Of a stretch of DNA of 64,000 bases, positions 23,582 to 32,076 are shown piece after piece; position 1 is the stretch's first letter; each line of letters opens with the position of its first letter. The translations under genes and the position numbers were made by a program. Under the pieces are notes generated by a model, which was not told where the DNA came from, searched no databases, and saw only the letters and a program-made list of their open reading frames with translations. Origin of the DNA: Erwinia sp039023475 (GTDB lineage Bacteria > Pseudomonadota > Gammaproteobacteria > Enterobacterales > Enterobacteriaceae); the NCBI RefSeq assembly GCF_039023475.1, contig NZ_JBCHVB010000004.1, positions 372,001-436,000 of the forward strand, in the 5' to 3' direction.

Positions 23582-24946
23582 ATGAGCCATAGCGAGACTA
23601 TCGTCGCCCAGGCAACGCCGCCAGGGCGTGGTGGCGTGGGTATCCTGCGTATTTCCGGTCACAAAGCCGCGGAGGTGGCGCAGGCCCTGCTTGGCAAACT
23701 GCCAAAGCCACGCTACGCCGATTATCTGCCCTTCCGTGATGCGGACGGCAGCGCGCTGGATCAGGGGATTGCCCTCTGGTTTCCTGGTCCGAACTCCTTT
23801 ACCGGCGAAGATGTGCTGGAACTCCAGGGTCACGGCGGCCCGGTCATTCTTGACCTGTTGCTGAAGCGGATTGTGGCGATGCCTGGCGTACGCATCGCCC
23901 GCCCCGGCGAATTCTCCGAGCGGGCTTTTCTTAACGACAAGCTCGATCTGGCTCAGGCTGAGGCGATTGCCGATCTGATTGATGCCAGCTCCGAACAGGC
24001 GGCACGCTCCGCGCTTAACTCGCTACAGGGCGCCTTTTCCCTGCGCGTTAACAATTTAGTGGAAGCACTCACTCACCTGCGGATCTATGTGGAAGCCGCT
24101 ATCGACTTTCCGGATGAGGAGATCGATTTTCTCTCCGATGGCAGAATTGAGGCGATGCTGAATCAGGTGATCGGCGATCTGGATGACGTCCGGGCGGAAG
24201 CACGTCAGGGCAGTCTGCTGCGTGAAGGGATGAAGGTGGTCATTGCCGGACGGCCTAACGCCGGAAAATCGAGCCTGCTGAATGCGCTGGCCGGGCGCGA
24301 GGCGGCGATTGTGACCGATATTGCGGGCACCACGCGCGATGTGCTGCGCGAACATATTCATATCGACGGTATGCCGCTGCATATTATCGATACCGCCGGG
24401 CTGCGTGAAGCCAGCGACGAAGTGGAACGGATCGGCATTGAACGCGCCTGGAATGAGATTGAGCAGGCTGACCGCGTGCTGTTTATGGTCGATGGCACCA
24501 CCACGGGCGCCACGGAACCGGCGGACATCTGGCCGGACTTTATTGCCCGCCTGCCCGTAAAGCTGCCGATCACCGTGGTGCGCAATAAAGCGGATATTAC
24601 CGGCGAGGGGCTGGGCCTTACAGAAGTAAACGGTCACTCACTTATTCGCCTTTCCGCCCGTACCGGTGAAGGGATCGAGGTGCTGCGCGATCATCTTAAG
24701 GCCAGCATGGGGTTTGCCGGGAATACGGAGGGCGGTTTTCTGGCACGGCGTCGTCATCTTCAGGCTCTGGAGTTAGCGGCTACTTACTTACAGCAGGGCA
24801 AGGCGCAGCTGCTGGGTGCCTGGGCTGGCGAATTGTTGGCAGAAGAGCTGCGTATGGCGCAGCAGAGCCTGAGTGAAATCACCGGTGAATTCACCTCAGA
24901 CGATCTCTTAGGGCGCATTTTCTCCAGCTTTTGTATCGGGAAATAA
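23582..24946 (+). CDS. mnmE: tRNA uridine-5-carboxymethylaminomethyl(34) synthesis GTPase MnmE
   Basis: MnmE acts with MnmG, also in this window, to modify U34 of several tRNAs. The protein has a folate-binding N-terminal domain (TIVAQATPPGRGGVGILRISG) and a helical domain. An inserted G domain carries GRPNAGKSSLLNAL, the switch GTTRD, DTAGLR and NKAD. It ends in the conserved CIGK with the essential Cys. I use the second of two adjacent ATG codons (23582) by alignment with E. coli; 23579 is equally possible. No tnaCAB genes follow, unlike E. coli. Confidence 0.97.
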   Translation: MSHSETIVAQATPPGRGGVGILRISGHKAAEVAQALLGKLPKPRYADYLPFRDADGSALDQGIALWFPGPNSFTGEDVLELQGHGGPVILDLLLKRIVAMPGVRIARPGEFSERAFLNDKLDLAQAEAIADLIDASSEQAARSALNSLQGAFSLRVNNLVEALTHLRIYVEAAIDFPDEEIDFLSDGRIEAMLNQVIGDLDDVRAEARQGSLLREGMKVVIAGRPNAGKSSLLNALAGREAAIVTDIAGTTRDVLREHIHIDGMPLHIIDTAGLREASDEVERIGIERAWNEIEQADRVLFMVDGTTTGATEPADIWPDFIARLPVKLPITVVRNKADITGEGLGLTEVNGHSLIRLSARTGEGIEVLRDHLKASMGFAGNTEGGFLARRRHLQALELAATYLQQGKAQLLGAWAGELLAEELRMAQQSLSEITGEFTSDDLLGRIFSSFCIGK

Positions 24947-25055
24947 ACCCAGCGGGCCGCGACTGAGAAGATTAGTTATCGTGTGAATGCAAAAACCAGC
25001 GGCAAAAATAATCTCAGACCGGGCCCTGTGACGCCGGCATACAGAAGTGCCAGGT

Positions 25056-25083
25056 TAACCGGTGAGGTATATCCCACCGGTTA
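25056..25083. terminator. hairpin between convergent mnmE and the saccharopine-dehydrogenase-like gene
   Basis: A perfect 9-bp stem TAACCGGTG/CACCGGTTA with a 10-nt loop lies between the two convergent stops. No clear T run follows on either strand, so a terminator role is likely by position only. Confidence 0.45.
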
Positions 25084-25101
25084 TTAAGGGGCATGAGACT
25101 C

Positions 25102-26109
25102 TTAAGAGAGCGGCAGTTCCAGCACCTGCCCGCCCTCCTGTGCCAGCCGCGCCAGGTAGTGCGAGGCATCCAGAATCTGGTATGGGAAGTACAGGCCTGG
25201 CGCAACCGGCGGCAGGCCATCCAGCCCGACCAGTCGCTCAAGAAGCAGGGCTATTCCCATTCCTGTCAGCGGCGCAGCCCCGCCCGGATGGACTACCGCA
25301 TGCCGGGTGCTAAGTGGCTGACCCTTAAGGTCCACGCCGGACATCTCCAGGATGATCTCTGTTGAAAATGTTCCGCCTTTGCGTCTGTCAGAACTGACGC
25401 CCATGCCCAGATTAAACTGGACGCTGTGCGCGCCCGTGGCCGTTGCCAGCCCGACCACATCTATCGAGGAGAAGCCGGAGGCTTCTATTTCGGTTCCATC
25501 AAGCGCTGAGAACACAGCTTTCGCATCATTACCCTCACGCCAGAGATAGACACCATCCCGGCGCGTGAGTGCCGCAGGCAGCAGGTGATTCAGATGTTCA
25601 AAATCAGCGGCAACCGCCGGACCACCGGCATCTTCTTCATCGACCAGCGCACCAATGCGGATTTCATGCACCTGGCTAAAAGAGCTGGCCAGTTCGAGCG
25701 CAGGAACCGTTGTGCCGCCGACCAGCCACTCATAACCAAGCACCACCGCCGCGGCACCCGGAGCCTGCATAAAGCTTGCGATTTCTGGGGCGATCTCGAA
25801 CACGCCTGAGGAGATACTCAGATGCGGCACGCCGCGCGACTGAGCAAAGCGAAGCCCGGCAAGCGAGTGGTCCTTATAGAGCACGACCACAGCACTGATT
25901 TTTCGCTCGCCGAGACCCAGATCGGCAGAGGCCGGGTCGATCACCACCCCTTCCGCTCCTCCCATTTCTGCCGCAGCGTTCTGCGCCTTGATCAAATCAC
26001 GACCTCCGATCAGCAGAGGGAGATCGGGATAGCTGGCGCGTAATGCGCGCGCAGTCTGGTGACCGATGGCGCCAGAACCGCCCAGAAGTAATACAGGATC
26101 AAATGACAT
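25102..26109 (-). CDS. saccharopine dehydrogenase-like NAD(P)-binding protein
   Basis: This 335-residue protein has an N-terminal Rossmann motif (VLLLGGSGAIGHQTARAL, about residues 6-23) and the layout of the saccharopine dehydrogenase/homospermidine synthase-like NADP-binding family. The substrate is not known. AGGAAA upstream of the ATG supports the start. It is divergent from a TetR-family gene 99 bp away, and repeated CTAC-n5-GTAG sites lie between them, so it is probably the regulated target. No counterpart lies in this position in E. coli, so this is likely accessory DNA. Confidence 0.8.
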   Translation of the reverse strand: MSFDPVLLLGGSGAIGHQTARALRASYPDLPLLIGGRDLIKAQNAAAEMGGAEGVVIDPASADLGLGERKISAVVVLYKDHSLAGLRFAQSRGVPHLSISSGVFEIAPEIASFMQAPGAAAVVLGYEWLVGGTTVPALELASSFSQVHEIRIGALVDEEDAGGPAVAADFEHLNHLLPAALTRRDGVYLWREGNDAKAVFSALDGTEIEASGFSSIDVVGLATATGAHSVQFNLGMGVSSDRRKGGTFSTEIILEMSGVDLKGQPLSTRHAVVHPGGAAPLTGMGIALLLERLVGLDGLPPVAPGLYFPYQILDASHYLARLAQEGGQVLELPLS

Positions 26110-26135
26110 AAGTGTGTTTCCTTATTGACGTGATA

Positions 26136-26191
26136 AGCTACCATTAGTAGGAATAGTAGCACCGCCCACAGGAAAAGCTACTTTTAGTAGG
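26136..26191. promoter_or_regulatory. duplicated operator for the divergent TetR-type pair
   Basis: Two 16-bp direct repeats, AGCTACCATTAGTAGG (26136-26151) and AGCTACTTTTAGTAGG (26176-26191), differ at two bases and start 40 bp apart. Each holds the inverted repeat CTAC-n5-GTAG, the symmetry expected of a TetR dimer site. A further TAGTAGC half-site lies at about 26154-26160. Confidence 0.75.
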
Positions 26192-26208
26192 TTAAATGGA
26201 GTAGTCAT

Positions 26209-26877
26209 ATGAAAAAAAAACCTGTCCCGGAATCCGCCTCCCCCTCACGAAGATTATCGAAGGCAGAACGACGACGGCAGCTTCTCACCACCGCGCTGCT
26301 AATCGTGCGGGAGGAAAATGCGGATCGACTGACTCTGGGACACCTGGCCGAGCGCGCCGGCGTATCCAAACCTGTGGTTTACGATCATTTCGCTACCCGC
26401 TCGGCGTTGCTGATCGAGCTTTACAGATGGATCGATACCGAGCGCGTCAGGACGTTTACTGAGGCGATGACCACTTATTCAAGAAGTACGCAAGAGACCG
26501 TAGAGACGCTGGCAAGTGCCTACATCCATTGCGCGGCGGACAAGACAGACGAGTTCCACTCGGTAGGTGCAGCGCTGGCGGGAAGTGAAGAGAAGGTGGC
26601 GGTCCTCCAGGAACTTCTGGACAACTGCGTCGCGATGTTCGTATCAGTGCTTACGCCGCATGTCAGTATGTCGCCTCAGGCGCTGCTAAGATGCTGCATT
26701 GGTCTGGTCGGCGCTGGAGAAGCCCTCTCCATTGCGCTTGTCCGGGGACGGCTGGAGGAGGCTGAAGCGGTTACTGCCTTCAGGTCGCTAATCTGGGGCG
26801 CGGTGCAGTCGGGAGATAAACCGGCAAACGATGGTAGGCGGGATGAACCGGTCCGGGCTGGCGCAGACCAAAGATAA
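26209..26877 (+). CDS. TetR/AcrR-family transcriptional regulator
   Basis: This 222-residue repressor-type protein has an N-terminal TetR helix-turn-helix at about residues 20-66 (RRQLLTTALLIVREENADRL, HLAERAGVSKPVVYDHF). The C-terminal ligand domain is alpha-helical. GGAG eight bases before the ATG supports the start, although the N-terminal 18 residues are basic and may be disordered. It is divergent from the saccharopine-dehydrogenase-like gene and likely controls it and itself through the repeats between them. The ligand is unknown. Confidence 0.88.
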   Translation: MKKKPVPESASPSRRLSKAERRRQLLTTALLIVREENADRLTLGHLAERAGVSKPVVYDHFATRSALLIELYRWIDTERVRTFTEAMTTYSRSTQETVETLASAYIHCAADKTDEFHSVGAALAGSEEKVAVLQELLDNCVAMFVSVLTPHVSMSPQALLRCCIGLVGAGEALSIALVRGRLEEAEAVTAFRSLIWGAVQSGDKPANDGRRDEPVRAGADQR

Positions 26878-27552
26878 TATCGCTGGCCCTGGCGTGGCAA
26901 AGCGAAAGTCATCGGCTGAAGCTACTTCCCCAAAACCCCAGCACGTAGTGATGGGGTTTTGGGGACATGGTCGCGTAGCCCAAATAAAACCCGATTTCTT
27001 CGCTTGATTCATATCAATAAAGTTTAGAATGGTTTTTCTTTCACACAGGAATACGAGGCAATAATTATACTCTTTATCATGAATGAGTGAGTTGAATGGC
27101 CAGGTTTTTATCTTACTGACTCTGACTGACCTGATACATATAGCTCAGGCCATATGTAGCCACCTGGCCACAGGTATATATACCACAGACCCTATGACCG
27201 GCAGCCTTATGCAGATAAGCCTCTTTCTGGTAAAAACACCGGCTTTATCGTTTAACTTTGAAAATTCTCAGATAAGACAAGAGAGCAGCCTGAGCTTTGT
27301 TGTCTCGCAGTACACAAGGGAAAATTAAAGATAAGCAATCATTATAATTTATTAAAAACCCAGACAGTAAACTAAACCCGCTCCTTATATCAATTGACCC
27401 CCACTTCTCTTATTTATAAATACCACCTGCCTGCCTGGGCGATACGCCATCATTCTGAAAAAACCCATATTGATGTAAAGGTGGGTGAAAGTTGCTAAGA
27501 AAATTCTTACAATAATCGGGCTAATTTCCCGACCATTATCATGGAGTGACAG
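26878..27552. other. gene-poor AT-rich spacer with a long perfect hairpin
   Basis: About 675 bp separate the TetR gene and yieE. The left part holds a perfect inverted repeat (26927-26965). The rest becomes AT-rich with only short frames, among them an 81-codon frame at 27083-27328 with no ribosome site or recognisable family. I do not call a gene here. Confidence 0.5.
26927..26965. repeat. perfect 14-bp inverted repeat with 11-nt loop
   Basis: TCCCCAAAACCCCA (26927-26940) and TGGGGTTTTGGGGA (26952-26965) are exact reverse complements. The stem lies about 50 bp past the TetR stop and lacks a T run. It may be a transcript-end hairpin or the trace of a mobile element end. Confidence 0.7.
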
Positions 27553-28278
27553 ATGGCCAGTCATTTTGCACGGTGGACCCTGAACCACACTCTGGTACCC
27601 GCGCGACACCTTCCCGACCCGGTGGTTAATCTCGCCAGCAGCCTGCCTGAAAAGCGCCGGGCTCGCTATCTTGCCTCACGGGTTGTACTGGCAGCGCTGA
27701 TGCAGCAGATCTATGGCATAGCCGTCCTGCCTGAAATTACCATGAGCAGCAATGGACGCCCCTGCTTTGCTGACCCTGAGCTACCCGACTTCAGCATCGC
27801 CTATGCGGGCAATATTGTGGGTGTTCTGCTGGCAGACGAGGAGGGTCACGGCGGCCTGGGGATGGAGTTTGTGCGCGCTCACAGCCGGCAGGCGATTGAG
27901 CAGCTGGCCAGTGGGCTTTCCTCAGGCGAAAAGGCCTGGATTCGGGCGCAGGCCGATCCTTACGAAGCTGCCACCCAGCTCTGGGCTATCCGGCAAAGCG
28001 TGCTGAAATTATCGGATAAAGCAGACCACGGTACGCATACGCTGCGGCTGCTACCGGCATCTGGCCGTCTGCGGTCGCAGGCCTTTCCTGATACTCAGGC
28101 CATTTCTGACGTGGAAGATCTGCTGGTCTGGTCCTGCGCATTTTCTCGCGGCAGCGATCGGCTGCACCTTTGGGATTATGATGGCAGGGTGCTGGAAAGA
28201 CGGTATGAACTGCTGACCGCCTCGCAGCATGTGGGACCACAAGTGCTGCGGCTGACCAGTCTGCCGCTGGAAAAATGA
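27553..28278 (+). CDS. yieE: YieE, phosphopantetheinyl-transferase-like protein with altered motif
   Basis: This 241-residue homologue of E. coli YieE (MASHFARWTL start, RYLASRVVLAALM, FSIAYAGNIVGVLL) belongs to the 4'-phosphopantetheinyl transferase superfamily. Active members use G-x-D-x-E and W-x-x-K-E-A motifs and a Ser-His-Ser to bind magnesium and CoA. Here GLGMEF replaces the Asp with Gly, LWAIRQSVLK lacks the Lys-Glu pair, and AYA stands for SHS. E. coli YieE already lacks the SHS and KEA motifs but keeps GLDMEL. Catalysis is therefore doubtful. The gene keeps the yieE position upstream of adeP-yieH, but yieF is missing. Confidence 0.85.
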   Translation: MASHFARWTLNHTLVPARHLPDPVVNLASSLPEKRRARYLASRVVLAALMQQIYGIAVLPEITMSSNGRPCFADPELPDFSIAYAGNIVGVLLADEEGHGGLGMEFVRAHSRQAIEQLASGLSSGEKAWIRAQADPYEAATQLWAIRQSVLKLSDKADHGTHTLRLLPASGRLRSQAFPDTQAISDVEDLLVWSCAFSRGSDRLHLWDYDGRVLERRYELLTASQHVGPQVLRLTSLPLEK

Positions 28279-28529
28279 ACATCCTTCCTGGGTATGAACC
28301 GTTTTTTGCGACCTCCCCCTGCCAGATGAATATTCCCGCTTTTCTGCACGTACTGGCCACGGCATTCCAGCGTCAGCCTGACCACGAGCCACGCTTTTGT
28401 TAAAATTAACGCTCACGTCTGGATACGATAAAGGGGCAGTCTGGAGATCTAAAATTATTGTACGTTACGGCTATTTTTTGCAATTTTTGATTTTAGCTGG
28501 CCTCAGCCGGCGAAACTTACCGGTGGCCG

Positions 28530-28962
28530 GTTACTTTTCCAGTTATAATCGCCAGTCAGTTTATTATGCTCCCAGCTAACCGCGACAAATGCGACAAATG
28601 CGACAGTAACTGCTCGTTGATCTGTAGCCCCTTACGCTTCAGGGCATCAACTGCTTTTTCCATATACAGGTATTCCAGAGGGAGATCGCAGCCTTCAGCT
28701 GCGTCAATCCGCTGGCGCGACAGCTCTGATTCCCGGTTTCCGGTCCTTTATTTCTCGCAGCCGGTGCATGAATACCGCACGCGCCAGCGCGTTACGGGCT
28801 TTGTCTTTATTCAGTCCTGCCTGAACCGGCCGACACAGTGCCAGATCGCCGAACCCGCCGGGCATGCACAGAGTTCGCTCTATGCGGTCAATTCTCTCAG
28901 TGCTTTGGCAAGTCCCTTCTGCCTGGGGTAGCTGGCAAGCTTTTTCAGCATCAGGGTTTCCC
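28530..28962 (-). pseudogene. decayed Tn3-family transposase (tnpA) 3' remnant, left copy
   Basis: Reading the minus strand from right to left gives, across at least three frames, LMLKKLASYPRQKGLAKALR, then RIERTL, then VQAGLNKDKARNALARAVF and MHRLREI, then RASGLTQLKAAISLWNT. Next come YMEKAVDALKRKGLQINEQL and finally SWEHNKLTGDYNW. These are successive blocks of the C-terminal part of Tn3-family transposases (RIERTLF, AGLNKGEARNALARAVF, YRASGL, WEHINLTGDYLW). Frameshifts and missing blocks show it is dead. No 38-bp terminal repeat was recognised beside it. Confidence 0.85.
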
Positions 28963-29104
28963 TGCTTTATCGACGTCGCTAATAGAGGCAGAAAAAGCGG
29001 ATTACGCCTCACTGGCCTACCAGGGTGTAGCAACTTCAATACCCAGAAAAAATACTCTCAGGGGAAACCGGAGCGGTTGAGAATATAGCATTAGCCTTGC
29101 TGCA

Positions 29105-29154
29105 TAAAAAAACGCTGAATACTATGGCATTCGAACCAGATTAGCATTCAGCGT
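29105..29154 (-). terminator. putative terminator downstream of the PAS-LuxR gene
   Basis: ACGCTGAAT (29112-29120) and ATTCAGCGT (29146-29154) are perfect 9-bp arms with a 25-nt loop, followed on the minus strand by seven T (plus A run 29105-29111). It is about 250 bp past the PAS-LuxR stop. The AT-rich interval from here to 29404 shows no gene. Confidence 0.55.
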
Positions 29155-29404
29155 GCAATATCATTACAGATATAAAATCAACAAAACCGAAAGATGTGTT
29201 AATAAACGACACATAATTAAAATTACAGACTCTCATAAATTATTTATTATTTTTTTATATTCCCCTGGTATTGCGTTTGCTTCGATGAAGAGACATTACT
29301 TACCTCAGTTCTTCAACATGCTCAGGGTAATATTAATAAACGGAACAATCAAACACCAAAAAATAGAAACCTATGAGTTCTCATAGGTCATGAAACTTAA
29401 CACA

Positions 29405-30082
29405 TCACATAACCATTTGAAAAGGAAAGTTTTCATGATAGCCGCGCTCAATGCAAACCTCTATAAGATTAGCTGTTGAGTCAGAGTGGAATTTTAATTT
29501 AATATTCCGTAAATAATAATCATAGTTTGCAAGTGACATATTCATGATGTCTGCAATTCTTTTCCTTCTCATCCCCTTAAGGATAAAAAACAGCACTCTG
29601 GCCTCATTAGCAGTAAGATTTACCCCCCGGTATGCGGACACTTTCAGATACTTTGATTTTCCGGTAACGTTAGAAAAATCAAAAGCGCCTTTCATAATAA
29701 CAGCAGTAGCCAGCGTTCCTGCAGGATGCCCATTTTTATTATAAATAATCTCTTTGGATGTGTGCAAATAGGCCTTAACCACCCCAGGCAACGGTTCAAG
29801 GACATTATAATTTTCGCCGGATAGAATAGCACTCTCATGATTGATATAAATATCACCTCTTTCAGCCCAGGGCATATCCGAATCATTTAATCCCTGTAGC
29901 TTATAAGGGTGCACCCCTGAGAAACGGCTAAACACTGTGTTAGAGGCCACAAAGCGGTGGTTCAAATCCTTCACAAGGATAATCCCGCCCCCGGCATTGA
30001 TTAAGGGGTTGTCCATATAGGATTCAATCGTTGGCGCAGGAATTTGCTCCTCACGGGTGAAAGATCGTTTTCCCTTTTCCAT
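29405..30082 (-). CDS. PAS-domain LuxR-type transcriptional regulator
   Basis: This 225-residue regulator has a PAS-like sensor region (about residues 25-130; GGIILVKDLNHRFVASNTVF, EIIYNKNGHPAGTL) and a C-terminal LuxR-type helix-turn-helix (about 157-218; NLTANEARVLFFILKGMRRK, RIADIMNMSLANYDYYLRNI). I start at the ATG 30082, which has GGAGGGG seven bases upstream, rather than the longer frame to 30175. The gene is AT-rich compared with its surroundings. It lies between two Tn3 transposase remnants, suggesting acquisition. Signal and targets are unknown. Confidence 0.82.
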   Translation of the reverse strand: MEKGKRSFTREEQIPAPTIESYMDNPLINAGGGIILVKDLNHRFVASNTVFSRFSGVHPYKLQGLNDSDMPWAERGDIYINHESAILSGENYNVLEPLPGVVKAYLHTSKEIIYNKNGHPAGTLATAVIMKGAFDFSNVTGKSKYLKVSAYRGVNLTANEARVLFFILKGMRRKRIADIMNMSLANYDYYLRNIKLKFHSDSTANLIEVCIERGYHENFPFQMVM

Positions 30083-30266
30083 AAAAAAGCCCCTCCAGTG
30101 GGATTTTGTTGCTTTGTCACCTTTGTGGGTATCAGCCTCCTGCTCTACCACCGTTGTAGAAAACCTTGCAGACAACTGAAAGGCAGATCAACCCGACATC
30201 GGTTTACTCTGCCTCAATCCAGACGATGAGAGATATCGACAATGTGGATTCCACGGCGATGGTTGC

Positions 30267-30293
30267 TTTAAAGTCCGCTTCATGCAGCGGACT
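30267..30293 (-). terminator. terminator of the short-chain dehydrogenase gene
   Basis: An 8-bp stem AGTCCGCT/AGCGGACT with a 6-nt loop lies 20 bp past the stop and is followed on the minus strand by a short TTTAAAG. The T run is weak. Confidence 0.55.
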
Positions 30294-30312
30294 CACAGCA
30301 TCAGAATTCGTT

Positions 30313-31062
30313 CTAACCAACCGAGTACCCGCCATCAACTGTAATAATTTGTCCTATGATGGATCGAGCGGCATCAGAAGCGAGGAATAAAGCCGTGGCG
30401 GCAATCTCCCCAGTTGTGGCTATCCGCCCGGTAGGCATTCTGCTGAGAAATTCTGCTTTCGCTTCCTCATTCCGACCCACAAAGCGATCAAACATATCAG
30501 TCTCTACAGGGCCAGGCGCAATTGCATTCACCCTGACGCCTTTAGCTGCAACTTCAAGTGCTGCAGAGCGTGTAAGCCCATTGACCGCATGTTTACTGGC
30601 AGCATATACGCTTGCTCCAGGGATCCCAACCAATCCTGCCTGGGAGGAAATATTGATTAAGCTACCGGCTCCCTGCTTGCTCATAACCGGCAAAGCATGC
30701 TTCATTACAAGCTGTGTCCCCAGGACGTTTGTATCAAATACCTGGTGAAAGTCTTCGACGGTAGTTCGATCATGTGGCGCAGGCTGGCCTTCTGTTCCCG
30801 CACTGTTAATTAATGTGTCAATCCTTCCGTATATTTGACAGGCTTTTTCTATTAAAGCGGCGACTTGCTCTTCAATCACAATATCAGCGAGTACAAAGTG
30901 GCTCTGGGAATGAATGTTTCTCAACGCCTCTTGTAGTTTTTCGCCTCTTTTGGCATTTCTACCGGAAAATATTACGTTATAACCGTTATTCGCAAACTGA
31001 CGACAGCACTCTTCGCCAATTCCGGAAAGGGCTCCTGTTATTACAACTGTTTTTGCTGACAT
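30313..31062 (-). CDS. short-chain dehydrogenase/reductase (SDR)
   Basis: This 249-residue classical SDR oxidoreductase has the cofactor motif TGALSGIG (about residues 9-16) and NSAG (about 86-89). The catalytic Ser (INISSQAG, about 140), Tyr153 and Lys157 (VYAASKHAV) are present, and the C-terminal IITVDGGYSVG is typical of SDRs. The ATG at 31062 has GAGG eight bases upstream; the longer frame to 31092 is less likely. Substrate cannot be told from sequence. It is upstream of, and codirectional with, the PAS-LuxR gene, but a terminator hairpin separates them. Both lie between Tn3 remnants. Confidence 0.88.
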   Translation of the reverse strand: MSAKTVVITGALSGIGEECCRQFANNGYNVIFSGRNAKRGEKLQEALRNIHSQSHFVLADIVIEEQVAALIEKACQIYGRIDTLINSAGTEGQPAPHDRTTVEDFHQVFDTNVLGTQLVMKHALPVMSKQGAGSLINISSQAGLVGIPGASVYAASKHAVNGLTRSAALEVAAKGVRVNAIAPGPVETDMFDRFVGRNEEAKAEFLSRMPTGRIATTGEIAATALFLASDAARSIIGQIITVDGGYSVG

Positions 31063-31322
31063 TTGGAAATCCTCAAGATAGTTTGTAAACACCTGCCTGT
31101 AGCGGATTGCTACTCATATCGTAAGTGGGGAATTACAGCTGAAAAGACTACACCCTCTTAATTATAAAAGGCAACCGGGAAAAACAGCGTTGTCATAATG
31201 TCTCATCGCTGAGGCCTGTACTGCATGAATATTCTGTCATTCATTCGCCAGTTTTAATGGTCATCCTCCCTGGTAATGCCTGGGGTATACAATATTCTGC
31301 GCCGCTCATTATTAAGCAAGGC

Positions 31323-31640
31323 TGGTACGGCGATTCTGCATTGCGTCGCAGAGTTCAGGCCGGACTGAACAAAGCAGCAGTCCGGAATACACTTGCCCAG
31401 GCTATCTTCATGCATCGCCCTACGAAATAAGGCTTCGCGATCTGGGAATTACTCAGATTTATCGCGCCAGCGGATTGTCATTGATTACCGTCGCGATCGC
31501 ATTATGGAATAATGTATACAGAAAACGCCTGTAACTTCTAAAAAATGCTGTATCTCAATAAAAAATTATTGTCCCACCAGGAGCACATTAATTTAATGGG
31601 AATCTGTATCTGGAGAAAAAATAAAAAACCGGCTGGGGGA
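31323..31640 (+). pseudogene. decayed Tn3-family transposase (tnpA) 3' remnant, right copy
   Basis: On the plus strand ALRRRVQAGLNKAAVRNTLA is followed by QAIFMHR, then in another frame LRDLGITQIYRASGLSLITV and AIALWNNVYRKRL with a stop. Further on come LLSHQEHINLMGICIWRKNK and KPAG. These match the Tn3 TnpA C-terminal blocks RRRVQAGLNKGEARNALARA, RYRASGLNL, LWNTVY and WEHINLTGDYLWR. Stops and frameshifts make it a pseudogene. It faces the opposite way from the copy at 28.5 kb and differs from it at many positions. The 31063-31322 stretch before it and 31641-32023 after it show no gene. Confidence 0.85.
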
Positions 31641-32023
31641 GAGGAATATAACAATGTCATGGCCATGGACAGTGAAAGGATGACTTGTAATCCAAACCCA
31701 GCTCTGCGCTTAGTTTTTCAAATGTTGTTTCCCATGATTGTTCATCGTTTGATGACAGTGCGCTGGCAATATCGATTACAGTTTTTTATTTCATTTTTCA
31801 TTTCAAGCCACCATTACCCGGTATCTTAACGCCTGGAATTTTCCACAGCGTAGGAACTACAACTTGCTCTGTCCCACTATAATATGATGAGAAAGCAAAC
31901 GTTCAGGCAAAGAAAGCCTGGTGCCCCATGGTGGGTAAGATCGAAAAACGACCAGCGACGTCTGAAGAGGCTTGAGGGAAAGAGAAGGATTGCGCATCAG
32001 AGAGGCCGTACAGCGGCTGAAGC

Positions 32024-32046
32024 AAGCGGGAAAGAACTTCCCGCTT
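32024..32046. terminator. hairpin downstream of adeP
   Basis: A perfect 9-bp stem AAGCGGGAA/TTCCCGCTT with a 5-nt loop lies 30 bp past the adeP stop. It has no T run, so a terminator role rests on position. Confidence 0.4.
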
Positions 32047-32076
32047 CAGGAAAAGTCCGGCAGTAACCGGGAACGG

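Noticed and set aside
27083..27328. 81-codon frame in the AT-rich spacer before yieE
   Set aside because: No ribosome site, no similarity to any family I know, and it is near chance length for AT-rich DNA.
28704..29039. 111-codon frame on the minus strand
   Set aside because: It is one frame of the broken Tn3 transposase and continues in other frames on both sides, so it is part of the pseudogene.
31545..31829. 94-codon frame starting at the end of the right Tn3 remnant
   Set aside because: Its first 30 codons are the tail of the decayed transposase (HINL...WRKNK) and the rest is non-conserved, so it is not an independent gene.
31884..32066. 60-codon basic frame near the adeP 3' end
   Set aside because: Low-complexity Arg/Lys-rich content, no ribosome site, and it overlaps a hairpin downstream of adeP.
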